From assembly GCA_036939975.1 (NCBI GenBank), contig JALLPB010000270.1:1-19273 (forward strand): a stretch of 19,273 bases of DNA, read 5' to 3'. Below are positions 1-7,854 of this stretch, in pieces; the stretch's first letter is position 1; each line of letters starts with the position of its first letter. This DNA comes from Cyclostephanos tholiformis (taxonomy: Eukaryota > Bacillariophyta > Thalassiosirophyceae > Thalassiosirales > Thalassiosiraceae). Both the position numbers and the translations under genes were made by a program. The notes under the pieces were generated by a model. That model was not told the DNA's origin. It saw nothing but the letters and a program-made list of their open reading frames with translations, and did not search any database.

Positions 1-1
1 A

Positions 2-1507
2 TCGTCATCCCCCCCCCTCGATTACGATTCCGGCGAATACGTCCTCTCCGTGGCGACCGCCGCCGCCGCCACTGCCACCACCACCACCCCGGGGGGGGGG
101 GACGGGGGGGAGAGAGATCCGCCGAGTCGACGCGAGCACGTCGCCGCCGCGCTTAGCGATCGTTCGATAGTACTTTACGATTGTCGCATCGGAGTCGTCG
201 TCGATAGGATAGCGAACGCTCACGTCGGGCCGATATCCGAGATCGAATTCCACCCGATCTCGTCGTCGTCGACGTCGTCATCGTCGTTGATAAGCGCCGG
301 ACACGACGGGTACGTCAGGACGTGGGATTTTCGATGCCCCGGCGGCGGCGGCGGCCCCGGCGGCGGTGGCGGCGATGGTCGGAAGACGTCGACGTCGTCG
401 GCGTCATATGGTAGGTTGGCACTGCCGAACGAGAGGGCGCTTTGCCTGTCGATGGGGTACGGCGGCAATCTCGTATCGGTCGGCACCGACGCGTCGAGGG
501 TGTCATTCTTCTACTTCCGGCGCGCGTCGTCGTCAACGTCGACCGTATCATCGGGTATGGCGCCGCTATTGGGGAGCTACGTCGACGCGCACACCGACGA
601 CGTCACCTGCGTTCGCTTCGCGACTTGCGGGACCACGACGGTGCTGGCATCCGCGTCCGAGGATGGCCTCGTGACGATTCACGATCCGACCGCTCCCACC
701 GAGGGGGGGGCCCTCGTGTCGATAATGAACGTCGGATCGCCGATACGGCGCGTTGGTTTCTTCGGACCGAAATACGAGGGACTGTACGCGCTCACTGGGA
801 ACGAGACCATGTCGGTATATCATTGGGATTCCGGACAGAGGGTATGCGACGTGGGGGGAGGAGCGGGATTGCGTCGATCATTGAGCGATTCGGTCGAGCT
901 TTCGTCGTCGTCATCGTCATCGTCATCCGGCGGCGGCGGCGTTGCATTCGCCGCGTCGAGGAATGGTATGATCACGGACGACGACGATTTTCGCGAAAAT
1001 AACGCCATCGAATATCTGGTGGGATGCACGTGGACGGGCATCCCCCCCCCCCCGTCTTCGCCTTCTTCGTCGTCGTCTTCGATGTCTGTATCATCGTCCA
1101 CGTCCTCGTCGACCTCGTCGTGTTCGCCGGCATTGCACTTGCTCGCGGGAAATTCCGACGGCGATGGATACCTATTCCGAGTCGACGCCGATCGCGTTAT
1201 CCCCCTGTTTCATTTGAAGGGCGGTCACAGGGGATGCATACGCGACTTCGGCTGGATAAACGACAATGACGGGGGGGGAACGAGGTTGGTGACCGGCGGC
1301 GAGGACGCGAGGTTGTGCGAGTGGGATCTCTCCTCCGGGGATGATGATAAAAACGACGACGACGACGACGACGACGTCGTCGTCGTCCGGTACGGCGGCG
1401 GCGGAACGAGCGGCGGCGGACGCGCGCGCTCCGCGAGGGGGGGCGGTAAGGATAATCGCGGTGGCATGGGACGCGTGGGAAAGAGGAGAGTTGGCTCCCC
1501 CTATTAA
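2..1507 (+). CDS. WDR89-like WD40 repeat protein (5' partial)
   Basis: The frame is open from base 2 to a TAA at 1505-1507, so the gene starts outside the window. The GTG at 50 is only an internal valine (in GEYVLSVA). Visible WD40 blades include SLISAGHDGYVRTWD, a HTDDVTCVRF...SASEDGLVTIHD blade, YHWD, and a last blade GGHRGCIRDFGW...VTGGEDARLCEWD. The order of HTDDVTCVRF, AIEYLVG and the GGH...TGGEDA...W end matches the WDR89 family, which has an uncharacterised scaffold role. Low-complexity Ser runs (TCG repeats), Gly runs (G tracts) and an Asp/Val run near 1353-1387 are inserted between blades, presumably as loops. The basic C-terminal tail (RGGMGRVGKRR) is not a WD blade. No intron is needed. 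Many G/C homopolymers make single-base errors possible, but the frame is intact. The family call is from remembered motifs and no search was run. Confidence 0.85.
   Translation, partial: SSSPPLDYDSGEYVLSVATAAAATATTTTPGGGDGGERDPPSRREHVAAALSDRSIVLYDCRIGVVVDRIANAHVGPISEIEFHPISSSSTSSSSLISAGHDGYVRTWDFRCPGGGGGPGGGGGDGRKTSTSSASYGRLALPNERALCLSMGYGGNLVSVGTDASRVSFFYFRRASSSTSTVSSGMAPLLGSYVDAHTDDVTCVRFATCGTTTVLASASEDGLVTIHDPTAPTEGGALVSIMNVGSPIRRVGFFGPKYEGLYALTGNETMSVYHWDSGQRVCDVGGGAGLRRSLSDSVELSSSSSSSSSGGGGVAFAASRNGMITDDDDFRENNAIEYLVGCTWTGIPPPPSSPSSSSSSMSVSSSTSSSTSSCSPALHLLAGNSDGDGYLFRVDADRVIPLFHLKGGHRGCIRDFGWINDNDGGGTRLVTGGEDARLCEWDLSSGDDDKNDDDDDDDVVVVRYGGGGTSGGGRARSARGGGKDNRGGMGRVGKRRVGSPY
1353..1387. 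repeat. GAC/GTC repeat forming a perfect palindrome
   Basis: An (ACG)n tract runs straight into (TCG)n. Bases 1364-1387 are a perfect 24-base palindrome centred between 1375 and 1376. It lies in the WD40 coding sequence and encodes an Asp run followed by a Val run. It could form a hairpin or cruciform and is prone to slippage. Confidence 0.75.
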
Positions 1508-1764
1508 GAAATGAATAAGCGTGTGCATGGACGACAATAATCCAGATCAAGATGCTGTGTTTAGTTTTGGATTACCGCAGTCTTGAATATTACGACGTAG
1601 AAAATAAAAGTTGGGGAGTGAATCAAGCCCCTGGCATAACCGGAACACGCTCGCCACGAACACAACAGACGACGTGGCGGCGTGGCGACCCGAAAAGAGG
1701 AGCACGGATGCCGGAGCAATTCAACCTCCTCGAACATCAATCAGAGATGACATACAGACGGGAA
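1508..1764. other. Convergent 3' intergenic region
   Basis: This 257-base stretch separates the stop codons of the WD40 gene (+) and the SDHAF2 gene (-), so it should hold both 3' UTRs. An AATAAA hexamer at 1603-1608 lies on the + strand about 96 bases after the WD40 stop. It could be a poly(A) signal, but this hexamer is not a reliable signal in diatoms. Nothing else was recognised. Confidence 0.45.
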
Positions 1765-2445
1765 CTAAATGAGATTGTTCCTCGTCTTGACCTCGTCATA
1801 CTTCTCCTTATCGGCCTTCCCCAACGGACTCCCCATACACCAATCTTGAATCCTCTCCACGAGCGTTCCCCCCATACCCTCGGGCACGTCGCTCCTCAGG
1901 GTCAGGACGTTGTATATGTCGATCGTTTCCATATTAACGAATTCCTCGAACTGATCGAGCTCCTCGGCATTTAAGGCATGGACGTTCATCGACGCCCAAG
2001 TTCCCAATAGCAGGTCCACCTCGAGCCAACCACGTTGCTTCGAGCGGTACACCAGGCGCTTCCTACGTACATCGAGGGCGGACGACGACCGATCGTCGTC
2101 GTTGCCGTCGCCGCATCCGCTGTTTTTCATGGAAGGGAGGCGAACGTGCCTTTCCATGATAGCGTCGTACCTCGGACGGGCCCTGTCCCATAGCTCCTGC
2201 TCGCGCATCGCGATGGCGTCGTCTTGCTTGGCATTTTCGCGTCGGGACTTCATCTCGCCCGCCCCTCCCACGTACGCCCGACGCATGATCGTGGTCGCGG
2301 CGGTGGTATTGGCATTGTTATTACCTATCGTCGATGCGACTGCGACGAGGGGCGACGACGATGTCGGAGTCGCGCGACTGCTCCGACGAGGATGGAGCAG
2401 CCTACGCGACGTCGATGCGGTCGAGCGGCGGATATGGGGCAACAT
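1765..2445 (-). CDS. SDHAF2: Succinate dehydrogenase assembly factor 2, mitochondrial
   Basis: A single-exon, 226-residue protein. Members of this family (SDHAF2/Sdh5, bacterial SdhE) promote covalent FAD attachment to the flavoprotein subunit of succinate dehydrogenase (complex II) in the mitochondrial matrix. The diagnostic core is at residues 128-150: RRKRLVYRSKQRGWLEVD, with the RGxxE motif (RGWLE, 138-142) required for flavinylation in the family. It is followed by helical segments LLLGTWA, LNAEELDQFEEFVN and DIYNVLTLR. The pattern after RGxLE is closest to the plant form (RGFLELD). The first 55 residues are rich in Arg, Ser and Thr and lack acids, as expected of a mitochondrial presequence. 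The ATG at 2445 was chosen because it precedes this presequence. A stretch DGNDDDRSSS just before the core is a low-complexity insert. The gene is convergent with the WD40 gene and divergent from the membrane protein gene. Confidence 0.93.
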   Translation of the reverse strand: MLPHIRRSTASTSRRLLHPRRSSRATPTSSSPLVAVASTIGNNNANTTAATTIMRRAYVGGAGEMKSRRENAKQDDAIAMREQELWDRARPRYDAIMERHVRLPSMKNSGCGDGNDDDRSSSALDVRRKRLVYRSKQRGWLEVDLLLGTWASMNVHALNAEELDQFEEFVNMETIDIYNVLTLRSDVPEGMGGTLVERIQDWCMGSPLGKADKEKYDEVKTRNNLI

Positions 2446-2976
2446 TTTCTATTTTCGCACCGAGTCAGGATGCAACGGTATCAAATGGTCTGAATATTGG
2501 GTCTCCCCCTTCGCGGTGCGTGGTGATCGACTTGTTGATTCGAGCTTAACTATGTACGGCGAGGGCCATCGGCATTTTTAGGAGATAATAATATACGGCA
2601 GGGTGTTTTGGTCTTTTACTCGCTGTGCTGTGTCATCGTCGAGGAACTCCGAATTATTTTGTGGAACAGCTGTTTTGGACTGTGGCGGAGAAAAATGGCG
2701 CGCTTTCCAAGTCTTGGACTCCCAGCCCACCACGCACTCCCTACATCCATAAGTCCTCCCAAGAGCAGTCATTATTGAAAAAAAAATGACCATTCACATA
2801 GAGCTCCGATGTTAAGATGGTAATATTTTTATTAGTGGGGCCGTTTTTTTTAAGACGGAATAAGTAATAAAAAACCAGAAGGATTCAATAGTGCCCATCA
2901 CGTAAAATAAAATCATAGATATTCCGCGAGCGACATGGGGCGACCTCCCACGACCCACCCCCCCCCGCGACGCTAG
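2446..2976. other. Divergent intergenic region with likely promoters
   Basis: About 530 bases separate the start codons of SDHAF2 (-) and the GDG-x-CC membrane protein gene (+), so both promoters and 5' UTRs should lie here. The segment is AT-rich around 2775-2930, with A runs near 2780 and T runs near 2843, then turns GC-rich at about 2930. No convincing TATA box or repeat was found. A 71-codon minus-strand frame (2578-2793) has no recognisable features and was not called. A short uORF is listed separately. Confidence 0.5.
2935..2976 (+). promoter_or_regulatory. Upstream ORF abutting the main start codon
   Basis: An ATG at 2935 opens a 13-codon frame (Met-Gly-Arg-Pro-Pro-Thr-Thr-His, then Pro and Arg) that ends in TAG at 2974-2976, immediately followed by the main ATG at 2977. 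It is in the same frame as the main gene, so the TAG also fixes 2977 as the first usable start. If it lies in the mRNA it could reduce translation through reinitiation. That role is inferred. Confidence 0.35.
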
Positions 2977-5900
2977 ATGGCACCAAAGACCCACGACGAC
3001 GACTGCGAGGAGGAAGAGGACGAGAAGGAGAAGAAGACGAAGAGGGAAAAGTTATCCTCCCGACGACGTGAGTCACCGTCCGTTGACGACGTCGTCACGG
3101 GATGCCGCCGCTGCGGGGACGGGGATCCGGATCGTCCGCGCGGAACCTCCTCCTCGGATGTTCGAAGAAAGGATGGGGAAGATGAGAGAAAATCGAGGGA
3201 CGATGCCGACCGCGAGAGGGAGAAGTGGAAGGTGATAGGGCGGCGGGGGGACGTAGAGGTGCTTGGGAGGAGGACGTCCTCGAGGAAGAAGGACGCCACG
3301 AGGAAGAAGAGAAGGGAAAACGACGACAACGACAACGACGAGATATCGAGGGAGCATCGACTCACGTCGAAAGAGGCCGCGGATGCCAAGACATCGACGT
3401 CGTCTAGGAGACGACTCCCCCCCCGTCGAATGTCCAGCGACGACCTGGCACTGTTAAAACAAGAGCGGGATAGACGACAATGGACCTCCTCCTCGGATGG
3501 GAAGGGGAAAATATCGAGGGATGATGCCGACCTCGAGAGGGAGGAAAAGAAAGGGCGGGAGAGGAGAGAGCGTTGGAAGGGGGGGGATAATGAAATTGGA
3601 ACTTCCTCGAGGAAGGACACGACGTTGAAGATGATGAGGAAAGAAGATGACAGCGACAACTATGATGGAGGGCGAGAGCGACAACGCCCGTCGAATGAGG
3701 CCGTACATACCAAGACATCGACGTCGTCTAGGAGACGACTCCCTCCCCGTCGAATGTCCAGCGACGACCTGGAGGTGTTGAAAACTAAGGGGCGGCCCTC
3801 CCGGAGTACCGTGAATCGCCACTCAATGTCCGAGGTATTACCCTCCACGTCACCCTCGTCGAATGTAGTCGAATTGAATGGGCTACGCGCGCTGCGACAA
3901 CAGTCGAAGGGGTCTGCGATTGCCGAATCCAATCCCGATGCGAAGTTAAGTAGTATAAGGAGGACGGGATCGGACCATCGCTTTGGCAGCGATCATGCCG
4001 AATCCAATCCGAATCTACTCGGCGACGTGGATGATGGAAAAAAGCCAGGTAGTAGGAGGAAAGGATCGGACGGTCGCTATGGCAGCAATCATGCCGAATC
4101 CAATCCGAATCTACTCGGCGAAAGGGGTGATGGAAAGCAGAGGGGGAGAGATTGCGAAAGTGGCTGTGCAAATCACTCCGCCCCCACCGCCGGTGACCCG
4201 AGGAAGGGGCGACTCTCAGTGGAGTACTCAGGTGGCAAATTTAGCTATGGCAGCAACAGACCAAAACAGTTGTTGGGCAGAAGCGACGGCAACAGACAAA
4301 AGACGGTATCTGACGACCGCTACGTCAGCGATAACGCCCGATCCAATCCGACTCTACTTGGCGACCGGGGGAAAGGGAAGCAAATAGGAACAGATCGCAG
4401 TCACTCTTCTCCCATCGGCGTTGACCCGAGAAATGCGTGGCTCTCGGGTCAGTCATCAGGTGGCAAATCTAGCGATGATGGCATCAGACCAAAGAATCTA
4501 TCCAACAGAATCCGCAAACATTCATCAGATGGTTTAAACGGAAAAGTTAATTATATGATGAAGGAGCGAGGGCTTTATCCCTCCAAGTCGAGAAGTGTAC
4601 CGTGTAGACGCCGGCGTGAAACTCACACTGGTAGTTTCCTGCGTCGCGAGGAATTACTGTTAGGAATAGCACAAAGACGACGAGAAACAAATGACACTAC
4701 ATCATCGGCTCCGGCTTCCGTCGGCGACACAGCTGCTGTTATAGCCACGGCGGTAAAAAATACAACTCCGTCGGGCCAAACTACTTCCGAAATGACTCAG
4801 ACTGAGATAGGTAGTCCCCAACAGTGGAAGATTCCCGTCAGCTCACGAATCAAGAATCGGTCTCAGTCATGGTTGTATTGCATGATTTTGATACTCTTGC
4901 TTGCGGTAGCTGTTTTAGCTGCCTATCTCGTGTTACAGTCCTTGGGTAAGGCACCAACCATGCCTTCATTTCCACATATGACTACCGAAACCACAACGGT
5001 AAGCCCAGCGGCATCATCCGCCAATACTCTTTTAGATTCATATATGCCTAGTTGTGCTCCAAGCATTGTCCCGACGAAACAGCACCGGCTCGACGCCACT
5101 GAAGAACAACAACTGCTCAACAACACGGAGGAACATCCGCTGATTAGCAACACCGCGCCGACGCATTCTCCGTTTACAGCAAGTGATGCAACAATTGCTA
5201 TTGTAGTGCAGCTCGACGGAAAGCCCGAAGAAACTGGATTTTTTCTGATTTCGGCCGAAAATTCGACGACATACATCTCCCGACCAGTAGGTAGCCTATC
5301 AAACATGCACTCACAGGTGGTAACGGAATTCGTAACCATCCCTAAGAGGACTGAGTTAGTATTCACATTTGAAGATGCATCCGGAGACGGTCTATGCTGT
5401 ACACATGGCGATGGTTACTATCGGGTCTTCTCAGGAACAGGCGGCCAAAAGACCACGATAGTATCAGGTGAGCAGGCCGGAAAATACGTCTTCACCGTGG
5501 GAGTACAACAGGTAGCATTGCAAATAGATGGGGTTGACCCTAACGAGAATTGTAAGCCATGCCCTACTGGGAAAGATTGTGGAAGGTGTGCGTGGTGCGA
5601 GGCCCAAAAGGGTTTCATGCCCGATACGATATTCTCGTATCAGTGTCATTCAAGCGCACGGCCAATACCCAAGAAATGCTGGATTGGCGAGAAGCGATTT
5701 CAACTACACAATCAATACGTAGTCGCGATGGCTGGGTGTGCGGAAGGATCCGAGCCATGGCCACAAGTGAAAACTTCGAATGGTACCAAAATTTGCGTCC
5801 AAGAGGCTAAGTGCATTAAAAGTTACCCGTTTTCGGAGCCAAATTGCAATCAGGAATATCCGGGATCGTTGCTAGTAAAGGAAACTTGTCAAGATAAAAT

Positions 5901-7800
5901 CGGTGGCATCCCATTCGGTTATTCCTGGGCATTAAATTCACCGCGAGAAAAAGAATGTTCAAAATCTACAAACTTCACAAAGTTACTGGCTTCACGATGC
6001 TGTGTCGATGGAGTGGCTTTCTGCGACAAGGCTGATCAAGGACAAGAAACAATGGCAGCACCGTCCCCATCGCCGATTGAAGACTCAACTCTCTCCCCTA
6101 CGTCGAGCTATCCGCCAACATGGGACGGTCATCATTTAACATTTTTGATCCAGCTTGATGACTTTCCACAAGAGACGGGATTTTCCATTACTTCAATGGT
6201 GAATGGCGAGAATGTTACATTTATTCATCGCCAGGAGGGATACTACAAACAACCACATCAGCTAGTGGTTGAAAAGGTCCGAATCCCAGAGGGGGGAAAT
6301 GCTATCATTACCCTTACTGACAAGGAAGGTGACGGCTTCTGTGAGTCAACACACATTTTTGTCGCATATGATATCTTGCTATATTTGTTTGCTATTCGCA
6401 TACTCACTTTCTCCTCTACAACAGGCTGTCTCAGCGGCGATGGCTACTTTCAGGTATACTCTGCTGCAGGCTCTGTAATTCTGGACAATGCGGGTGTCTT
6501 TGAAACGTTCATTTCCAAATCGTTTTATGTGGGTGAACCAGAATCTCTCCCTCCCGCCGTTTCCGCTTCCCCATCTGCATCATTAGTACCCACCTTTCAT
6601 ACATTTCCTATAACAGTCGCAGTGCAATTGGATCAGTGGTCGGGAGAAACTGGACTTTCCCTCGAATCTTATGACGGCGAAACATTTTTTGACTGGCCGA
6701 CGGGTAATTTCACGGAAATTCCGTCCAGCTTGTTTATTGAAACAGTCTCTCTTCCCAATGCAAGTGAAGTGACGCTTAAGGTCACTGATACGGGGGGAGA
6801 TGGATTCTGTGAGACAACATACAGCACTGCCCATGAAAAGTGTATTGCGCTAGCCGTACACTCACCTTTTCCCTCAACTCTTAAACGCAGGCTGCTTGTA
6901 CGGAGATGGCTTTATCAAGATATTTGCAGGTGAAAGTGCCGAAGACGAATCAGCACTTCTTGCGTTCAAATCAGCTGAGTTTGAATCCGAGCTACAAATT
7001 GTAAGTCCACCGCTGTGAATGGAAAATCTTTTGCAAAGTCAATGCTGACCTATGAATATCAAACAGAATTTTCGGGTTGGCCCTGCTCCAACCGTATCAC
7101 CCGCAATGACATCGAAACCTTCTTTCTCTAACGAGACAGCATCGACTGGACCAACTTCCTCCAGCCCCCCATCAATGGATGGTTTCTTGGTGACTCTTGT
7201 CTTGCAACTTGACGAATTCTCAGCTGAAACAGCCTGGTCTATAGACTCCAGTGATGGGATGACCAGCTTTTCATCTCGACCATTCGGGTATTACAAAGAC
7301 ATGAAGTCCCATAAGGTCATCGAGACGATTCGTCTACCCGAAGGCCTTGAATATCAATTCAAGATTGTTGATTTTATGGGGGATGGCACCTGTTGCTGGG
7401 CTGGAAACGGGTGGTATGATTTATATCAAGGAGGAGATAGTGAAGATGAAGACTTGCTAATCTTTCATGGTAACGGTGATGTGAGTTTATTTTTGATGCG
7501 TCGTCACTCTGAATCATCTATTCACTATTAATGGGACTGAGATTCTTCCTCTATTCAACCATGAAGTTTGGTCGGCAAAAAGTTCACACTTTTATCTCTG
7601 GCGAAACCAAAATGTTGGGAGCACCATCTGATCCAGTTGGTTTGACATCGCCTTCGTATGTAGCACAATCAATTTCCCCCTCAATCAATTCTCAAGCGCG
7701 ATCAAATTATCCAACTAACGCAACCATCGAAGCAACTTCAATGCTGCGTGGATCAGTTCCGTATAATCGGCAAAGAGAGCATGTCGATAATTATCATTGA
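2977..7800 (+). CDS. Large single-pass membrane protein with four GDG-x-CC modules
   Basis: Proposed exons are 2977-6340, 6425-6808, 6891-7000, 7067-7480 and 7567-7800, totalling 4506 bases (1501 residues). All introns are GT-AG and every join keeps frame. Residues 1-630 are a hydrophilic Arg/Ser/Asp-rich region with internal repeats. A hydrophobic segment at about 632-656 (WLYCMILILLLAVAVLAAYL) follows basic residues, suggesting a type II protein with the C-terminal half outside or in a lumen. Four modules follow, with cysteine pairs at about 807-808, 1122-1123, 1250-1251 and 1395-1396. Each has a start like VQLDxxPxETGF, then D-x-x-GDG-x-CC-x-x-G-[DN]-G-[YFW]. A Cys-rich insert with 16 cysteines lies between modules 1 and 2 (about 859-1016). 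Ser/Thr/Pro linkers separate the modules. The function is unknown. The D-x-x-GDG loop resembles calcium-binding loops (inference). The ATG at 2977 directly follows an in-frame TAG. Reading straight through without splicing would stop falsely at 6933. Confidence 0.82.
3145..3790 (+). repeat. Tandem duplication of about 108 codons in the N-terminal half
   Basis: Two units (residues about 57-165 and 170-275 of the membrane protein) share the order TSSSD...DDAD.ERE...TSSRK...K, then TSTSSRRRLPPRRMSSDDL. The end segment is nearly identical at DNA level: 3386-3448 and 3710-3772 are 63-base copies 324 bases apart, with one mismatch. The interior has diverged, so the duplication is older than the conserved tail, or the tail is under constraint or gene conversion. 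Confidence 0.85.
3920..4375 (+). repeat. AESNPNLLGD repeats (about 32 codons) in the cytoplasmic region
   Basis: Two close copies begin at 3985 and 4081, 96 bases (32 codons) apart, encoding R[FY]GS[DN]HAESNPNLLG. A diverged copy near 4321 encodes ARSNPTLLGD, and a partial copy near 3924 encodes AESNPDAK. The longest identical DNA run between the two best copies spans the HAESNPNLLG codons. They could be repeated binding or phosphorylation motifs, but no role can be assigned. Confidence 0.8.
6341..6424 (+). other. In-frame, stop-free intron inside module 2
   Basis: The donor is GTGAGT at 6341 and the acceptor AACAG ends at 6424. Removal restores GDGFCCLSGDGYF, matching the other modules. The intron is 84 bases (28 codons) with no stop, so an unspliced mRNA would still be translated through it. 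The retained segment is hydrophobic (FVAYDILLYLFAIRIL). Confidence 0.85.
6809..6890 (+). other. Intron inside module 3 at the same codon position
   Basis: The donor is GTGAGA at 6809 and the acceptor CGCAG ends at 6890 (82 bases). Removal gives GDGFCCLYGDGF. The intron splits the first cysteine codon after its T (phase 1), exactly as in module 2. Retention would shift frame and stop at 6933. Confidence 0.85.
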
Positions 7801-7802
7801 AC

Positions 7803-7854
7803 ATCATCACCTTTTTCTAGTTGCACTTATCATCACCTTTTTCTAGTTGCACTT
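7803..7854. repeat. Perfect 26-base tandem duplication
   Basis: Two identical 26-base copies (7803-7828 and 7829-7854) start two bases after the stop codon of the membrane protein gene, so they lie in its probable 3' UTR. They look like a recent slippage or duplication event. Confidence 0.9.

Noticed and set aside
1552..1974. 140-codon plus-strand frame overlapping the SDHAF2 3' end
   Set aside because: It overlaps the conserved SDHAF2 core in antisense and shows no domain of its own.
2973..3659. 228-codon minus-strand frame rich in Ser, opposite the membrane protein
   Set aside because: It is the antisense shadow of purine-rich repeat coding sequence. The plus-strand frame continues into clear modules, while this one has only Ser/Arg/Leu low complexity.
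6425..6933. Reading straight to a stop at 6933 as the C-terminus of the membrane protein
   Set aside because: It breaks the GDGFCC motif in two modules, and removal of GT-AG introns at those points restores both and links to two further exons.
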